Of a stretch of 64,000 nucleotides of DNA, positions 43,244 through 52,632 are shown one piece after another. Position 1 is the first letter of the stretch. Each line of letters begins with the position of its first letter. The translations under genes and the position numbers were made by a program. The stretch covers positions 28,536 through 92,535 of the forward strand of contig NZ_BBPM01000029.1 in NCBI RefSeq assembly GCF_000787775.1, written 5' to 3'. A model generated the notes under the pieces. The model made no database searches, was not told the origin of the DNA, and saw only the letters and a list, made by a program, of their open reading frames with translations. Source of the stretch: Streptacidiphilus carbonis (lineage in GTDB: Bacteria > Actinomycetota > Actinomycetes > Streptomycetales > Streptomycetaceae).

Positions 43244-44292
43244 TCCGCCGCTCCGGCGGTCGGCTCGGCGGGAGTCTCGTCCTCGGTGTGGCGGGCCTTG
43301 GACGGTTGGACGCGCTTGGGCTCGCCCGGCATCTTCGGGAAGTCCGGCGGATAGGGCAGGTCGCCCAGCCCGCGGTCGCGCTGGTCCCGCTCGGCCATCT
43401 CCAGCAGCGCGTCCAGGGTCGCGGGTGAGTCGTCGACGGACTCGTGCGCATCGCCGCGGTCGGCCAGCAGCGCGGGGACCGTGCGCACGGTGAAGTCGTC
43501 CGGGGCGATGTCGGGGAGGTCCGCCCAGCGCACGGGCATCGAGACCCGCGCGTTCGGCGCGGCGCGGGTGGAGTAGGCGGCGGCGAGCATCCGATCCCGG
43601 GCCATCTGGTTGAAGTCGGCGAAGATCCGCGCTCCGCGCTCCTCCTTCCACCAGGAGGTGGTCAGCAGTTCGGGGCGGCGGCGTTCGAGTTCGCGGGCGA
43701 GGGCGATGACCGCGCGCCGGGCCTCGACGAACGACCAGCGCGGTTCGATCCGCACCAGCACGTGCAGACCGCGTCCGCCTGAGGTCTTCACGAACGGCGC
43801 CATGCCGAGCTCGGTGAGCAGCGCCCGGGCCTCGCCGGCGGCCTCGACCGCATCGGCGAACTCCGTGCCGGGCTGCGGATCGAGGTCAAGACGCAGCTCG
43901 TCGGGGTGGTCGGTGTCCTCCCGGCGCACCGGCCACGGGTGCAGCTCCAGGGCGTTCATCTGTACCGCCCACAGCGCCGTGGCCGGCTCGGTCACGCACA
44001 CCTCACGGCCGGTGCGCCCGCTCGGGAAGGCCACCTCCGCCGTCTGCACCCAGTCGGGCAGGCCCTTGGGCGCGTGCTTCGTGTAGAAGGAGTTGCCGTC
44101 GTGGCCGCCGGGGAAGCGGTGCAGCGCCATCGGGCGTCCGGCCAGCGAGCGCATCAACCCCTCGGCCACGGCGACGTAGTACTCGGCCAGTTCGAGCTTG
44201 GTCACCCCGACGGCCGGATAGCAGACCTTCTCCGGCGACGAGATGCGCACACGGCGCCCGGCGACCGTCACGAACGCCTCGCTGCTGCCCAT
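43240..44292 (-). CDS. LigD-type primase-polymerase (AEP) domain protein
   Basis: The 350-residue protein is the stand-alone polymerase domain of LigD. It has the metal pair in LRLDLDPQPG near residue 135, KTSGGRGLHVLVR near 172 and the ADFNQMARDRM block near 220. It extends or fills DNA ends during non-homologous end joining, often with ribonucleotides. Together with the convergent ligase it forms a split version of LigD. No Ku gene is in the window. The last four bases overlap the ligase gene. ATG at 44292. Confidence 0.9.
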   Translation of the reverse strand: MGSSEAFVTVAGRRVRISSPEKVCYPAVGVTKLELAEYYVAVAEGLMRSLAGRPMALHRFPGGHDGNSFYTKHAPKGLPDWVQTAEVAFPSGRTGREVCVTEPATALWAVQMNALELHPWPVRREDTDHPDELRLDLDPQPGTEFADAVEAAGEARALLTELGMAPFVKTSGGRGLHVLVRIEPRWSFVEARRAVIALARELERRRPELLTTSWWKEERGARIFADFNQMARDRMLAAAYSTRAAPNARVSMPVRWADLPDIAPDDFTVRTVPALLADRGDAHESVDDSPATLDALLEMAERDQRDRGLGDLPYPPDFPKMPGEPKRVQPSKARHTEDETPAEPTAGAAD

Positions 44293-44447
44293 GAACGAAG
44301 GCTAGACGCCCGCCGCGGCAGCCGCATGCGGAGGCCGGGCCCGGTCGGCCCGAACCGGACCTGCCACAGTCCCGCCACGCTCCGAACGCTGTCGACGGCC
44401 GACCGGGGCAGGCCCTGCGGACGGCCGTATTCCGGTCGCTAGGCTCG

Positions 44448-44465
44448 CGTCGTTCCGGAGCGACG
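44448..44465 (+). promoter_or_regulatory. Near-perfect palindrome CGTCGTTCCGGAGCGACG before the adenylation-reductase gene
   Basis: Nine-base arms match with one T/G exchange. It lies between a weak TAGGCT -10-like hexamer (44440-44445) and the start codon, so it may be an operator for the bicistron. Confidence 0.4.
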
Positions 44466-44479
44466 AGGCGGAAGCGAAG

Positions 44480-47400
44480 GTGAGCGGTCCGATGGATGTG
44501 GACGTCTTGGTGCGGACGGTCGAACCCGTCACGGATCCGTATGCGCAGTCGCTGGCCGCCCTGTTCGCGGTGCAGGTCGCCCGGCATCCGGACCGGCCGG
44601 CCGTGTCCGGACCGGACCGGCAGTACAGCTACGCCGAACTCGACGTGCTCGCCCGGACCTTCGCCTCGGGGCTGCGCAACCTGGGGGTGCCGCGCGGCGC
44701 CGTCGTCGCGGTGTCGGGACGGCGCGGACCCGATGCCTGCGTGGCCCTGCTGGGAGCGGCCTTCGCCGGGGTCAGCTATCTGCCGCTGGACGCGTCGCTG
44801 CCGGCCGAGCGGCTGGAGGGCATGCTGGCGGACAGCGGAGCGGCGGCCGTGGTCCGACTGCCGGCGTCCTTCCTGGCCGTTGGTCCGAGCAGCCGGGTGC
44901 TGGACTTCACCGAGATCCTGGAGGCCGCAGATGCGGCCGACTCCGCCGCCACCGACTCCGCCGCCACCTCCGACTCCGCCGCGACGCGCAGCGGTCCCGG
45001 CGGCGGGACCGGGGCCGGGGCCCGTCCGGCGCTGCCGGGACCGGCCGAGGCGGCCGCGGTCCCGGCCTATGTGATGTTCACGTCGGGGACCACCGGTCGA
45101 CCCAAGGCGGTGCCGGTGCCCCAGCGCGGGGTGGCCAGGCTCGCGATCGACAACGGCTTCCTCGCGGTCCGCCCCACCGACCGGGTGCTGCACGCCTCGA
45201 CGCTGTCCTTCGACGCCTCCACGCTGGAGATCTGGCCGACCCTGCTCAACGGCGCCTGCCTGGTCCCGGCCGACTCCACGCTGCTGCTGTCGCCGCCCGC
45301 CCTGCACGCGTTCCTCCGGCGGGAGCGGATCACCGTCCTGTTCCTCACCACGAGCGTCTTCCACCAGATGGCCAGGGAGCGGCCGCAGATGTTCGCGGGG
45401 CTGCGCTATGTGCTGACAGGCGGCGAGGTCCTGCAGCCCGAGGCGGCACGCCGGGTGCTCGAACGCGGTCGGCCGGAGCACCTGGTGAACGCCTACGGAC
45501 CTACCGAGGCCGCCTGCGTCGCCACCGCCCATGAGATCACCGAGGTGCCGCAGGACGCGATCAGGGTGCCGATCGGAGTGCCCATCGCCGACACCCGCTG
45601 CCACCTCCTGCGCGAGGACGGCAGCCCGGCGGCCGTGGGCGAGGAGGGCGAGCTCTACATCGGCGGCCCCGTCGCGACGGGCTATCTGAACGCCCCGCGG
45701 GAGAGCGCCGAACGCTTCGTCACCCTTCCGCTCGGACCGGACGGTGAGGACCAACCGGTCTACCGCAGCGGTGACTTCGCCTGCCGCGGGGCCGACGGCT
45801 GCCTGGAGTTCCGCGGCCGTCGCGACGAACAGGTCAAGGTGCGCGGCTTCCGGATCGAACCGGCCGAGATCCGCATCGCGCTGACCGGGCACCCGGGCGT
45901 CGCCGACGCGGCGGTACTGACCCGCGAGGACGGGGCGACCCGCTCGCTGGCCGCCTGGGCGGCGACCGGAGGGGCGCCCGGCCCGGCGCCGAGCCCCCAG
46001 GAACTGCTCTCCTTCCTGCGCGACCGGCTTCCCGGCCCCATGGTGCCCGGCACAGTCACCGTCCTGGATCGGCTGCCGCTGACAGCGAGCGGCAAGCTCG
46101 ACCGCGCCGCCTTGGCCGCGCTCGGCGAGCCGCCATCCGTCGCGGTACCGCCGGCCGGAGGCCACACGACGGCTGCTGTACCCGGCGCGGTGGCCGCGGC
46201 CTGGACGGCCACGCTGTCCACCGGCAGGGCCGAGCCCGAGGACGACTTCTTCGAGGTCGGCGGCAACTCGCTGCTGGCGGTGATGCTGGTGGCCCAGGTT
46301 CAGGAGGCCCTGGGGATCGACGACGAGCGCAACCTCCACCTGATCACCGAACTGCTGAACGAGCCGACCCTGCGGGCCTTCACCGCAGTCGTCGCGGAGG
46401 TCGTCCGCGCGGGTGGGCCCGGGTCCGGTCCAGCCGCCAGGTCCGGGGCGACCGACGACGGCACCGACCGCTGGCGCCCCGACCTGCAGTGGGACATTCC
46501 CAGGGTCACCCATGCGGACCCCGCGCCGGACTGGCGTGCTCCCCGGCAGGTGCTGCTCACCGGCGCCACCGGCTTCCTCGGCTCCTACCTGCTGGGCGAA
46601 CTGCTGGAACGCACCGACGCACAGATCCACACCCTGGTCAGGGCCCGCGACGCCGGGCACGCCCGCGAGCGGCTCGCCGAGGCCCAGACCCGCTACGGCT
46701 GCGGCCGGGCGCTGCCCGAGCAGCGGGTGCGCCCGTTGCTCGGCGACCTCGCCCGTCCCCGTCTGGGCCTGAGCGACGCCGACTGGGAGCAGCAGGCGGC
46801 CGCCGCCGACGTGGTCCACCACTGCGGTGCGGAGGTCAACTTCCTCTACCCGTACGAGAAACTGCGGGCCGCCAATGTCCACGGCACCCAGGAGGTGCTG
46901 CGGCTCGCGGCCCGCCGCGCGGTCCCGGTGCACCATGTGTCCACCCTGGCCGTAGTGCACGGCCTGGGCGCGGCCGGGGTCCGCCGGGTCACCGAGTCGA
47001 CCCCGCTCGACGGTGTGGAACTGCTCGCGATGGGTTACCCGGAGAGCAAGTGGGTCGCCGAGGAGGTGGTGCGTAGCGCCGCCCGGGCCGGTCTGCCGGT
47101 GGCGGTCCACCGCCCGTACGAGGTGTCCGGAGCCACCACGGACCACGTCTGGAACAGCGGCGCGGCGCTCTGCGAGCTCTTCCGGATCATCGTCGAACTG
47201 GGACTGGCACCCGACCTCGACCTGGCGCTGAACCTGGTCCCGGTCGACTTCGTGGCGGGCGCCATCGTCGACCTGGCACTGTGCCGGCCGGCCGAAGGGC
47301 AGACGTACCACCTGGTCAACCCGCGCGAGGCGGTGCTCGGCGACATGGTCGACCGGCTGCGCGCGCACGGCCACCGGATCCGCACGGTCGACTACCCGTC

Positions 47401-47695
47401 CTGGACCGGGGCCCTGCTGGACCACCTGGCGGACCGCCCCGGGCACCGCTTCGCCCCGCTGACCCGGCTGTTCACCCAGCGGATCGCGCCGGGAGGGATC
47501 ACCGTCCAGGAGCTCGCCCGGGTATCGGTCTCCCCGCGGCTGGACCGCAGCCGGCTGGAGGCCGACCTGGCCGGCCGCGGCATCGACTGCCCGCCGGTGG
47601 ACCAGCAGCTGCTGGACCGCTACATCGGGTACTTCCACGCCTCCGGCTTCATCACGGAGCCCGCTGCGGCTGCCCCCGGAGTCGGTCATGCCTGA
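44480..47695 (+). CDS. NRPS-like adenylation-thiolation-thioester reductase protein
   Basis: The 1071-residue protein has no condensation domain. Domain A (about 20-560) has FTSGTTGRPKA near 200, FDASTLEIW near 243, NAYGPTE near 344, YRSGDF near 428 and the Lys of TASGKLDRAAL near 537. Carrier domain T has the attachment Ser597 in GGNSLLAV. The reductase (about 690-1060) has GATGFLGSYL near 695, HVSTLAVVHG and Y853-x3-K857. It should activate a carboxylic or amino acid and release it reductively as an aldehyde or alcohol. Aligned to PheA, the pocket reads DALFLGACVK, a hydrophobic code I cannot assign. An Ala/Ser/Asp linker (about 152-190) is odd. The next P450 gene overlaps by eight bases. 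ATG at 44492 is an alternative start. Confidence 0.88.
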   Translation: MSGPMDVDVLVRTVEPVTDPYAQSLAALFAVQVARHPDRPAVSGPDRQYSYAELDVLARTFASGLRNLGVPRGAVVAVSGRRGPDACVALLGAAFAGVSYLPLDASLPAERLEGMLADSGAAAVVRLPASFLAVGPSSRVLDFTEILEAADAADSAATDSAATSDSAATRSGPGGGTGAGARPALPGPAEAAAVPAYVMFTSGTTGRPKAVPVPQRGVARLAIDNGFLAVRPTDRVLHASTLSFDASTLEIWPTLLNGACLVPADSTLLLSPPALHAFLRRERITVLFLTTSVFHQMARERPQMFAGLRYVLTGGEVLQPEAARRVLERGRPEHLVNAYGPTEAACVATAHEITEVPQDAIRVPIGVPIADTRCHLLREDGSPAAVGEEGELYIGGPVATGYLNAPRESAERFVTLPLGPDGEDQPVYRSGDFACRGADGCLEFRGRRDEQVKVRGFRIEPAEIRIALTGHPGVADAAVLTREDGATRSLAAWAATGGAPGPAPSPQELLSFLRDRLPGPMVPGTVTVLDRLPLTASGKLDRAALAALGEPPSVAVPPAGGHTTAAVPGAVAAAWTATLSTGRAEPEDDFFEVGGNSLLAVMLVAQVQEALGIDDERNLHLITELLNEPTLRAFTAVVAEVVRAGGPGSGPAARSGATDDGTDRWRPDLQWDIPRVTHADPAPDWRAPRQVLLTGATGFLGSYLLGELLERTDAQIHTLVRARDAGHARERLAEAQTRYGCGRALPEQRVRPLLGDLARPRLGLSDADWEQQAAAADVVHHCGAEVNFLYPYEKLRAANVHGTQEVLRLAARRAVPVHHVSTLAVVHGLGAAGVRRVTESTPLDGVELLAMGYPESKWVAEEVVRSAARAGLPVAVHRPYEVSGATTDHVWNSGAALCELFRIIVELGLAPDLDLALNLVPVDFVAGAIVDLALCRPAEGQTYHLVNPREAVLGDMVDRLRAHGHRIRTVDYPSWTGALLDHLADRPGHRFAPLTRLFTQRIAPGGITVQELARVSVSPRLDRSRLEADLAGRGIDCPPVDQQLLDRYIGYFHASGFITEPAAAAPGVGHA
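44938..44983 (+). repeat. Short tandem repeats in the adenylation-domain linker
   Basis: GACTCCGCCGCC-type units occur three times and encode Asp-Ser-Ala-Ala repeats between the A2 and A3 motifs. Confidence 0.6.
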
Positions 47696-48956
47696 ACTCC
47701 GGTCCGCTGTGCAGGACTTGACTGCAGGCACGTCGCCGGTCCCGGACCTCACCGATCCCCGCTCGTTCCTGCCCGAGCCGCCCTACCAGGTCTGGGCCGC
47801 CCTGCGGCGCAGCGGCCGCCTGCACTACCAGGAGCGCGAGGGCGCGCCCGGGTTCCACTCGGTGACCCGCTACCGGGACATCGACCGGGTGCTGCGCGAC
47901 TCGGCCGGTTTCAGCTCCGAGTGGGGCATGACCCTGGACAGCGCGCTCGGCGTCCACGACCCGGCCGCGGGGAAGATGATCGAGCTGACCGATCCGCCCC
48001 GCCACCAGCGGCTGCGCCGACTGGTCAGCGGCGGGTTGAACCGCTCGGTCGCCCGGACCATGGACGGCGTCCTGCGTGAGCGCGTGCAGCGCTGGGTCGA
48101 GCAGGCGGTCGCGGACGGTGAGACCGACTTCGTCCGATCGGTCAGCGAGCGGGTCCCGGCGGCGGCGACCGGACTGCTGCTGGGCCTGCCGGAGCGGGAG
48201 TGGGACCGGCTCGCCGACCGGGCCGGCCGGGCCCTCTGCGGCTCATTGGCCGTCGACGACGAGCGGGTCGGCGACCTGGACGCCCGCCGCCATTCCACCG
48301 CGACCGCCAACGGGCAGTTGCTGGTCCACCTCGCCGGGCTGCTCGACCACGCGGAGCTGGCCGAGGAGGGGCTGATCAGACGGCTGCTGGACGCGGAGCT
48401 CGACGGTGACCGGCTGACCCGCGAGGAAGTGCTGTTGAACTGCCTCAACCTGGCCATCGCCGGCAACGAGACCACCAAGAACGCCACCACCGGGGGCCTG
48501 CTGGCCTTCGCCGGGAACCCGGAGCAGTGGCAGCGGCTGCGCCGCCGGCCCGAACTGCTGGACCAGGCGGTGGAGGAGGTCCTGCGCTACACCACGCCCC
48601 CGCTGCACTTCACGCGCACCGTCCTCGAACCCCGGACCGTGGCCGGCACCGCGCTGCGGCCGGGCGAACTGCTCTGCCTGTGGATGCCCTCGGCCAACCG
48701 CGACGAGGAGGTCTTCCCCGACCCGGACGACTTCCGGATCGAGCGCAACCCCAACCCGCACCTGGCCTTCACCAGCGGCAAGCACTTCTGCCTGGGCGCC
48801 CCGCTCGCCCGGCTGGAGATCCGCCTGGTCCTGGAGGCCCTGCTGACCCACGTCGAGTCCATCCACCTCCTCGGCGCCCCGGTCCGCAGACCCACCAACC
48901 TGGTCACCGCCTACGCGTCCCTCCCCGTGGCCCTGCGCCGCTGCACAAGAAGTTGA
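47688..48956 (+). CDS. Cytochrome P450 coupled to the adenylation-reductase gene
   Basis: The 422-residue P450 has IAGNETTKN as I-helix motif near residue 258, EEVLRYTTP as ExxR near 296 and the heme loop FTSGKHFCLG with Cys368; Thr replaces the usual second Gly of FGxGxHxC. The ATG lies inside the end of the preceding gene (stop at 47693-47695), so the two proteins are made from one mRNA and translationally coupled. It probably oxidises the carrier-bound substrate or the released product. No ferredoxin, PPTase or MbtH gene is adjacent. Confidence 0.9.
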   Translation: MPELRSAVQDLTAGTSPVPDLTDPRSFLPEPPYQVWAALRRSGRLHYQEREGAPGFHSVTRYRDIDRVLRDSAGFSSEWGMTLDSALGVHDPAAGKMIELTDPPRHQRLRRLVSGGLNRSVARTMDGVLRERVQRWVEQAVADGETDFVRSVSERVPAAATGLLLGLPEREWDRLADRAGRALCGSLAVDDERVGDLDARRHSTATANGQLLVHLAGLLDHAELAEEGLIRRLLDAELDGDRLTREEVLLNCLNLAIAGNETTKNATTGGLLAFAGNPEQWQRLRRRPELLDQAVEEVLRYTTPPLHFTRTVLEPRTVAGTALRPGELLCLWMPSANRDEEVFPDPDDFRIERNPNPHLAFTSGKHFCLGAPLARLEIRLVLEALLTHVESIHLLGAPVRRPTNLVTAYASLPVALRRCTRS

Positions 48957-48974
48957 TCAGGGATGCTGAACCGA

Positions 48975-50111
48975 TCAGTTGGTGTAGGGGTTCTTGAGGG
49001 TCATCGGGGTGCGTGCGATGTCCAGGGTGGACTGGGGGAAGCGGGGGCCCGCTGTGTAGTAGCGGGCCCTGGTGCGGCCGACTGGATCGAGAAGTTGCGC
49101 GGTGACGAGGTCGCGGAGGTCGCGTTGTGCCTGTTGCAGGCTCAAGCCTTCGGCCTGCTCATAACGGGAGCGACGGACGCGGCCGGCCATGGCCACATCG
49201 TGCAGGGCAGTCACCGTACGTTCGTCCAGGCGGTTGCTTTCGGCGAAGTCGGCGAGCGATCTCCAGGTTCGGCCGGAGCGGTCGAGTCGGCCTTGGACGG
49301 CCTGGGCCTGTTGGTGGTAGGCGGTCAGGTTGAAGCGGATCCAGCTGGAGACGTCCTGGTCGGGGACGTACTCCGGTCCCCGGTCGGCGAGTTCGCGGTA
49401 GTACTCCCAGGTATTGCCAGGGCGGCCCAGCCATGCCTCGATCGATGAGAACTCCGGGGCTAGCACGCCCTCTCGAGCAATCATGAGCGTCTGCAGCGAA
49501 CGGGACATGCGCCCGTTTCCGTCAGCCCAGGGGTGGATGGAGACGAGGTGTAGATGTGCCATGGCGGCTCGCACCAAGAGGTGGGTTCCGTCGTCGGCGT
49601 TCAACCAATCGACCAGTTCTTGCACTAGTGCGGGAACGCCTTCGGCATTCGGGGCCGTGTAGGCCGCGATGCTTGGGTCGCGGGCGTCGGTCACGTACAC
49701 CGGGCCGCGACGCCACTGTCCCGCCGGCTTCCGCACGGCGTGGCGGTGGCCTTGCAGTATCCAGTGCAGTGCGTTGAGCAGGCCTTTGCTGTAGCTGAAG
49801 TCCTGGGCGTCGTGCAGTGTCTGGATGTACGTCATCATCCGCTGGTAGGCGAGGGTCTCCTCGCGGTTCTCCTCGGAGACCTCGACGTCGCGCTCGCCGT
49901 CCATCAGGTCTTCGACGTCGACGGTGGACACCTTGAACCCCTCGATGGAGTTGGAGGCGGCAACAGCATCGGCGGTCAGGAACTTGCGAAGCCCGGCAGT
50001 CCACTTTGACGGTGTGGTGAGCACCTGATGCCGCAGGGCATCCCGCATGCGGTCGATCTCGCCGAGGACCTGTTCATCGACGGTGCTGAGGGTGGGAGTC
50101 GGGTAGAGCAT
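48975..50111 (-). CDS. Fic-domain protein (class II) with C-terminal winged helix
   Basis: Fic proteins usually transfer AMP to a Tyr, Ser or Thr of a target. The 378-residue protein has an N-terminal inhibitory motif S53-NSI-E57-G (ASNSIEG), the Fic core HPWADGNGR with His193 near residues 193-201, and a C-terminal winged-helix region (SLADFAESNRLDERTV, then LSLQQAQRDLRDLV). The inhibitory Glu in an N-terminal helix is the class II arrangement. The gene is less GC-rich than its neighbours. The start is taken as ATG 50111 because a near-consensus promoter places the transcript start exactly there; ATG codons at 50138 and 50126 are in frame but lie in the promoter. Confidence 0.88.
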   Translation of the reverse strand: MLYPTPTLSTVDEQVLGEIDRMRDALRHQVLTTPSKWTAGLRKFLTADAVAASNSIEGFKVSTVDVEDLMDGERDVEVSEENREETLAYQRMMTYIQTLHDAQDFSYSKGLLNALHWILQGHRHAVRKPAGQWRRGPVYVTDARDPSIAAYTAPNAEGVPALVQELVDWLNADDGTHLLVRAAMAHLHLVSIHPWADGNGRMSRSLQTLMIAREGVLAPEFSSIEAWLGRPGNTWEYYRELADRGPEYVPDQDVSSWIRFNLTAYHQQAQAVQGRLDRSGRTWRSLADFAESNRLDERTVTALHDVAMAGRVRRSRYEQAEGLSLQQAQRDLRDLVTAQLLDPVGRTRARYYTAGPRFPQSTLDIARTPMTLKNPYTN

Positions 50112-50117
50112 GCAAGA

Positions 50118-50146
50118 ATAATACATTGACGAAGTCATTACGTCAG
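50118..50146 (-). promoter_or_regulatory. fic promoter for a leaderless transcript
   Basis: On the minus strand CTGACG (50146-50141) and TATTAT (50123-50118) are 17 bases apart; TATTAT ends six bases before the ATG at 50111. The spacer holds the inverted repeat TGAC-GAA-GTCA (50127-50137), a possible operator. Confidence 0.65.
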
Positions 50147-50195
50147 TCCGAGGACTCGTCCCCGACCAACGCCTGGGCCCGTCTGAGTTGCTCCA

Positions 50196-50248
50196 ACGAC
50201 GGCATCGCTGCAGGCCATAAAGTTCGTGGCCGGCAGCGATGCCGTCGT
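50196..50248 (-). terminator. Terminator hairpin after glnA
   Basis: Perfect 16-bp arms (ACGACGGCATCGCTGC and complement) are extended inward, after one mismatch, by GGCCA/TGGCC. It separates glnA from the downstream fic promoter. Confidence 0.85.
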
Positions 50249-50262
50249 GCTGGTTTTGCCTT

Positions 50263-51678
<1,416 letters not shown>

Positions 51679-51769
51679 CCATCCTCCTCGGGCCCGGCAA
51701 GCGCCAGGGTTGCAGCTCGGTTGGCGTCACAGCCGGCCCGCCGGTCCCGCCGGCGGTACCGGTGTGGCC

Positions 51770-51824
51770 ACGATAGGAACAGGCCGTTTCTCGCTTGTGA
51801 CTCGTATGTTTCGTCGATGTTAAC
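51770..51824 (-). promoter_or_regulatory. glnA promoter with double GlnR operator
   Basis: Read on the minus strand from 51823 the sequence is TTAAC-N6-GAAAC-N6-GTCAC-N6-GAAAC, ending at 51786. This matches the actinobacterial GlnR consensus gTnAc-N6-GaAAc in two consecutive sites. TATCGT (51775-51770) is a likely -10, leaving about 85 bases of leader. The remaining part of the 314-base gap to the RDD gene shows no other clear element. Confidence 0.85.
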
Positions 51825-51992
51825 CGCAGCAGGTCAAGGAGCGGGGAACCCTTGTGTTTCCTGGGTTTGTGGCGGACCACACCTTGGTCAGGGGTTCACT
51901 CGTTGGGGAGTGGACTAGACCACTGTGGGGTGCTGTGGGGAAACCGGCACCCGGGCGCAATTCGGTCCACCTCGGGCGGCTACTGTGGCGTT

Positions 51993-52463
51993 GTGGACGA
52001 CAGCAGAAAAGTCATCGGATCGTGGATCGAAGGCCCTCAGGTCGGCGGCCCGGCGCAGGACGGGGCCACCGGCTACCGGGGTCAGCGACTGGGGCTGCCC
52101 GAGCAGGGGGCAGGTTCGCTCGCCTCGACCGGGCGCCGCCTGGCCGCGGTCGTCATCGACTGGTGGCTGTGCGCGCTGATCTCCTACGGGCTGATCGCGC
52201 ACGGCAACACGGTGCTCGCCAACTACTGGGCGATGTTCGTCTTCTTCGTGCTGAGCCTGCTCACCGTCGGCACCATCGGCAGCAGCCCGGGCAAGCGGCT
52301 GCTCGGCCTGCGCGTGGTCCGGCTGGACGGCGGCAGGGCCACGCTGGGCCAGGTGGCGCTGCGGACCTTCCTGCTGCTGCTGGCCATCCCCGCGGTGGTC
52401 TGGGACCGGGACGGCCGCGGGATGCACGACCGGGCGGTCGGCACGGTCGAGGTCCGGATCTGA
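51993..52463 (+). CDS. RDD-family membrane protein
   Basis: The 156-residue protein has an N-terminal hydrophilic part of about 45 residues, the RDD motif GRRLAAVVIDWWLC and three membrane segments, ending in RDGRGMHDRAVGTVEV. Function is unknown; some RDD proteins are sodium/proton antiporters or sit with secretion genes. GTG at 51993 was chosen because the conserved start SRKVIGSWIEGP follows; TACTGT ends six bases before it and could be the -10 of a leaderless transcript. It stands divergent from glnA as in other Streptomyces. Confidence 0.85.
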   Translation: MDDSRKVIGSWIEGPQVGGPAQDGATGYRGQRLGLPEQGAGSLASTGRRLAAVVIDWWLCALISYGLIAHGNTVLANYWAMFVFFVLSLLTVGTIGSSPGKRLLGLRVVRLDGGRATLGQVALRTFLLLLAIPAVVWDRDGRGMHDRAVGTVEVRI

Positions 52464-52530
52464 CGACCCGTTCCCCGCAGGCGCCCCGGGGGGAGTCTGC
52501 GGGGCGCTCGTGGGCAGGCGGGAACGAGCA

Positions 52531-52575
52531 CGGCCCCGGTCGCGCCCCTCCGGTGAGGAGGCGCGGCCGGGGCCG
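52531..52575. terminator. Bidirectional terminator between RDD and DUF4191 genes
   Basis: Arms CGGCCCCGGTCGCGCC (52531-52546) and its complement (52560-52575) pair over 16 bases with one G/T pair. Confidence 0.7.
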
Positions 52576-52632
52576 GCGGTGTTCCGGTTCGGTTTCCGGT
52601 TCAGTGGTGGGGGTGCGGACGCCGGGAGCCGG

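Noticed and set aside
44003..47752. 1249-codon open frame antisense to the adenylation-reductase gene
   Set aside because: No domain is visible, whereas all A, T and R motifs are on the opposite strand.
48957..48974. Terminator between the P450 and fic genes
   Set aside because: Only a short TGATC/GATCA repeat is present in the region; stem too weak.
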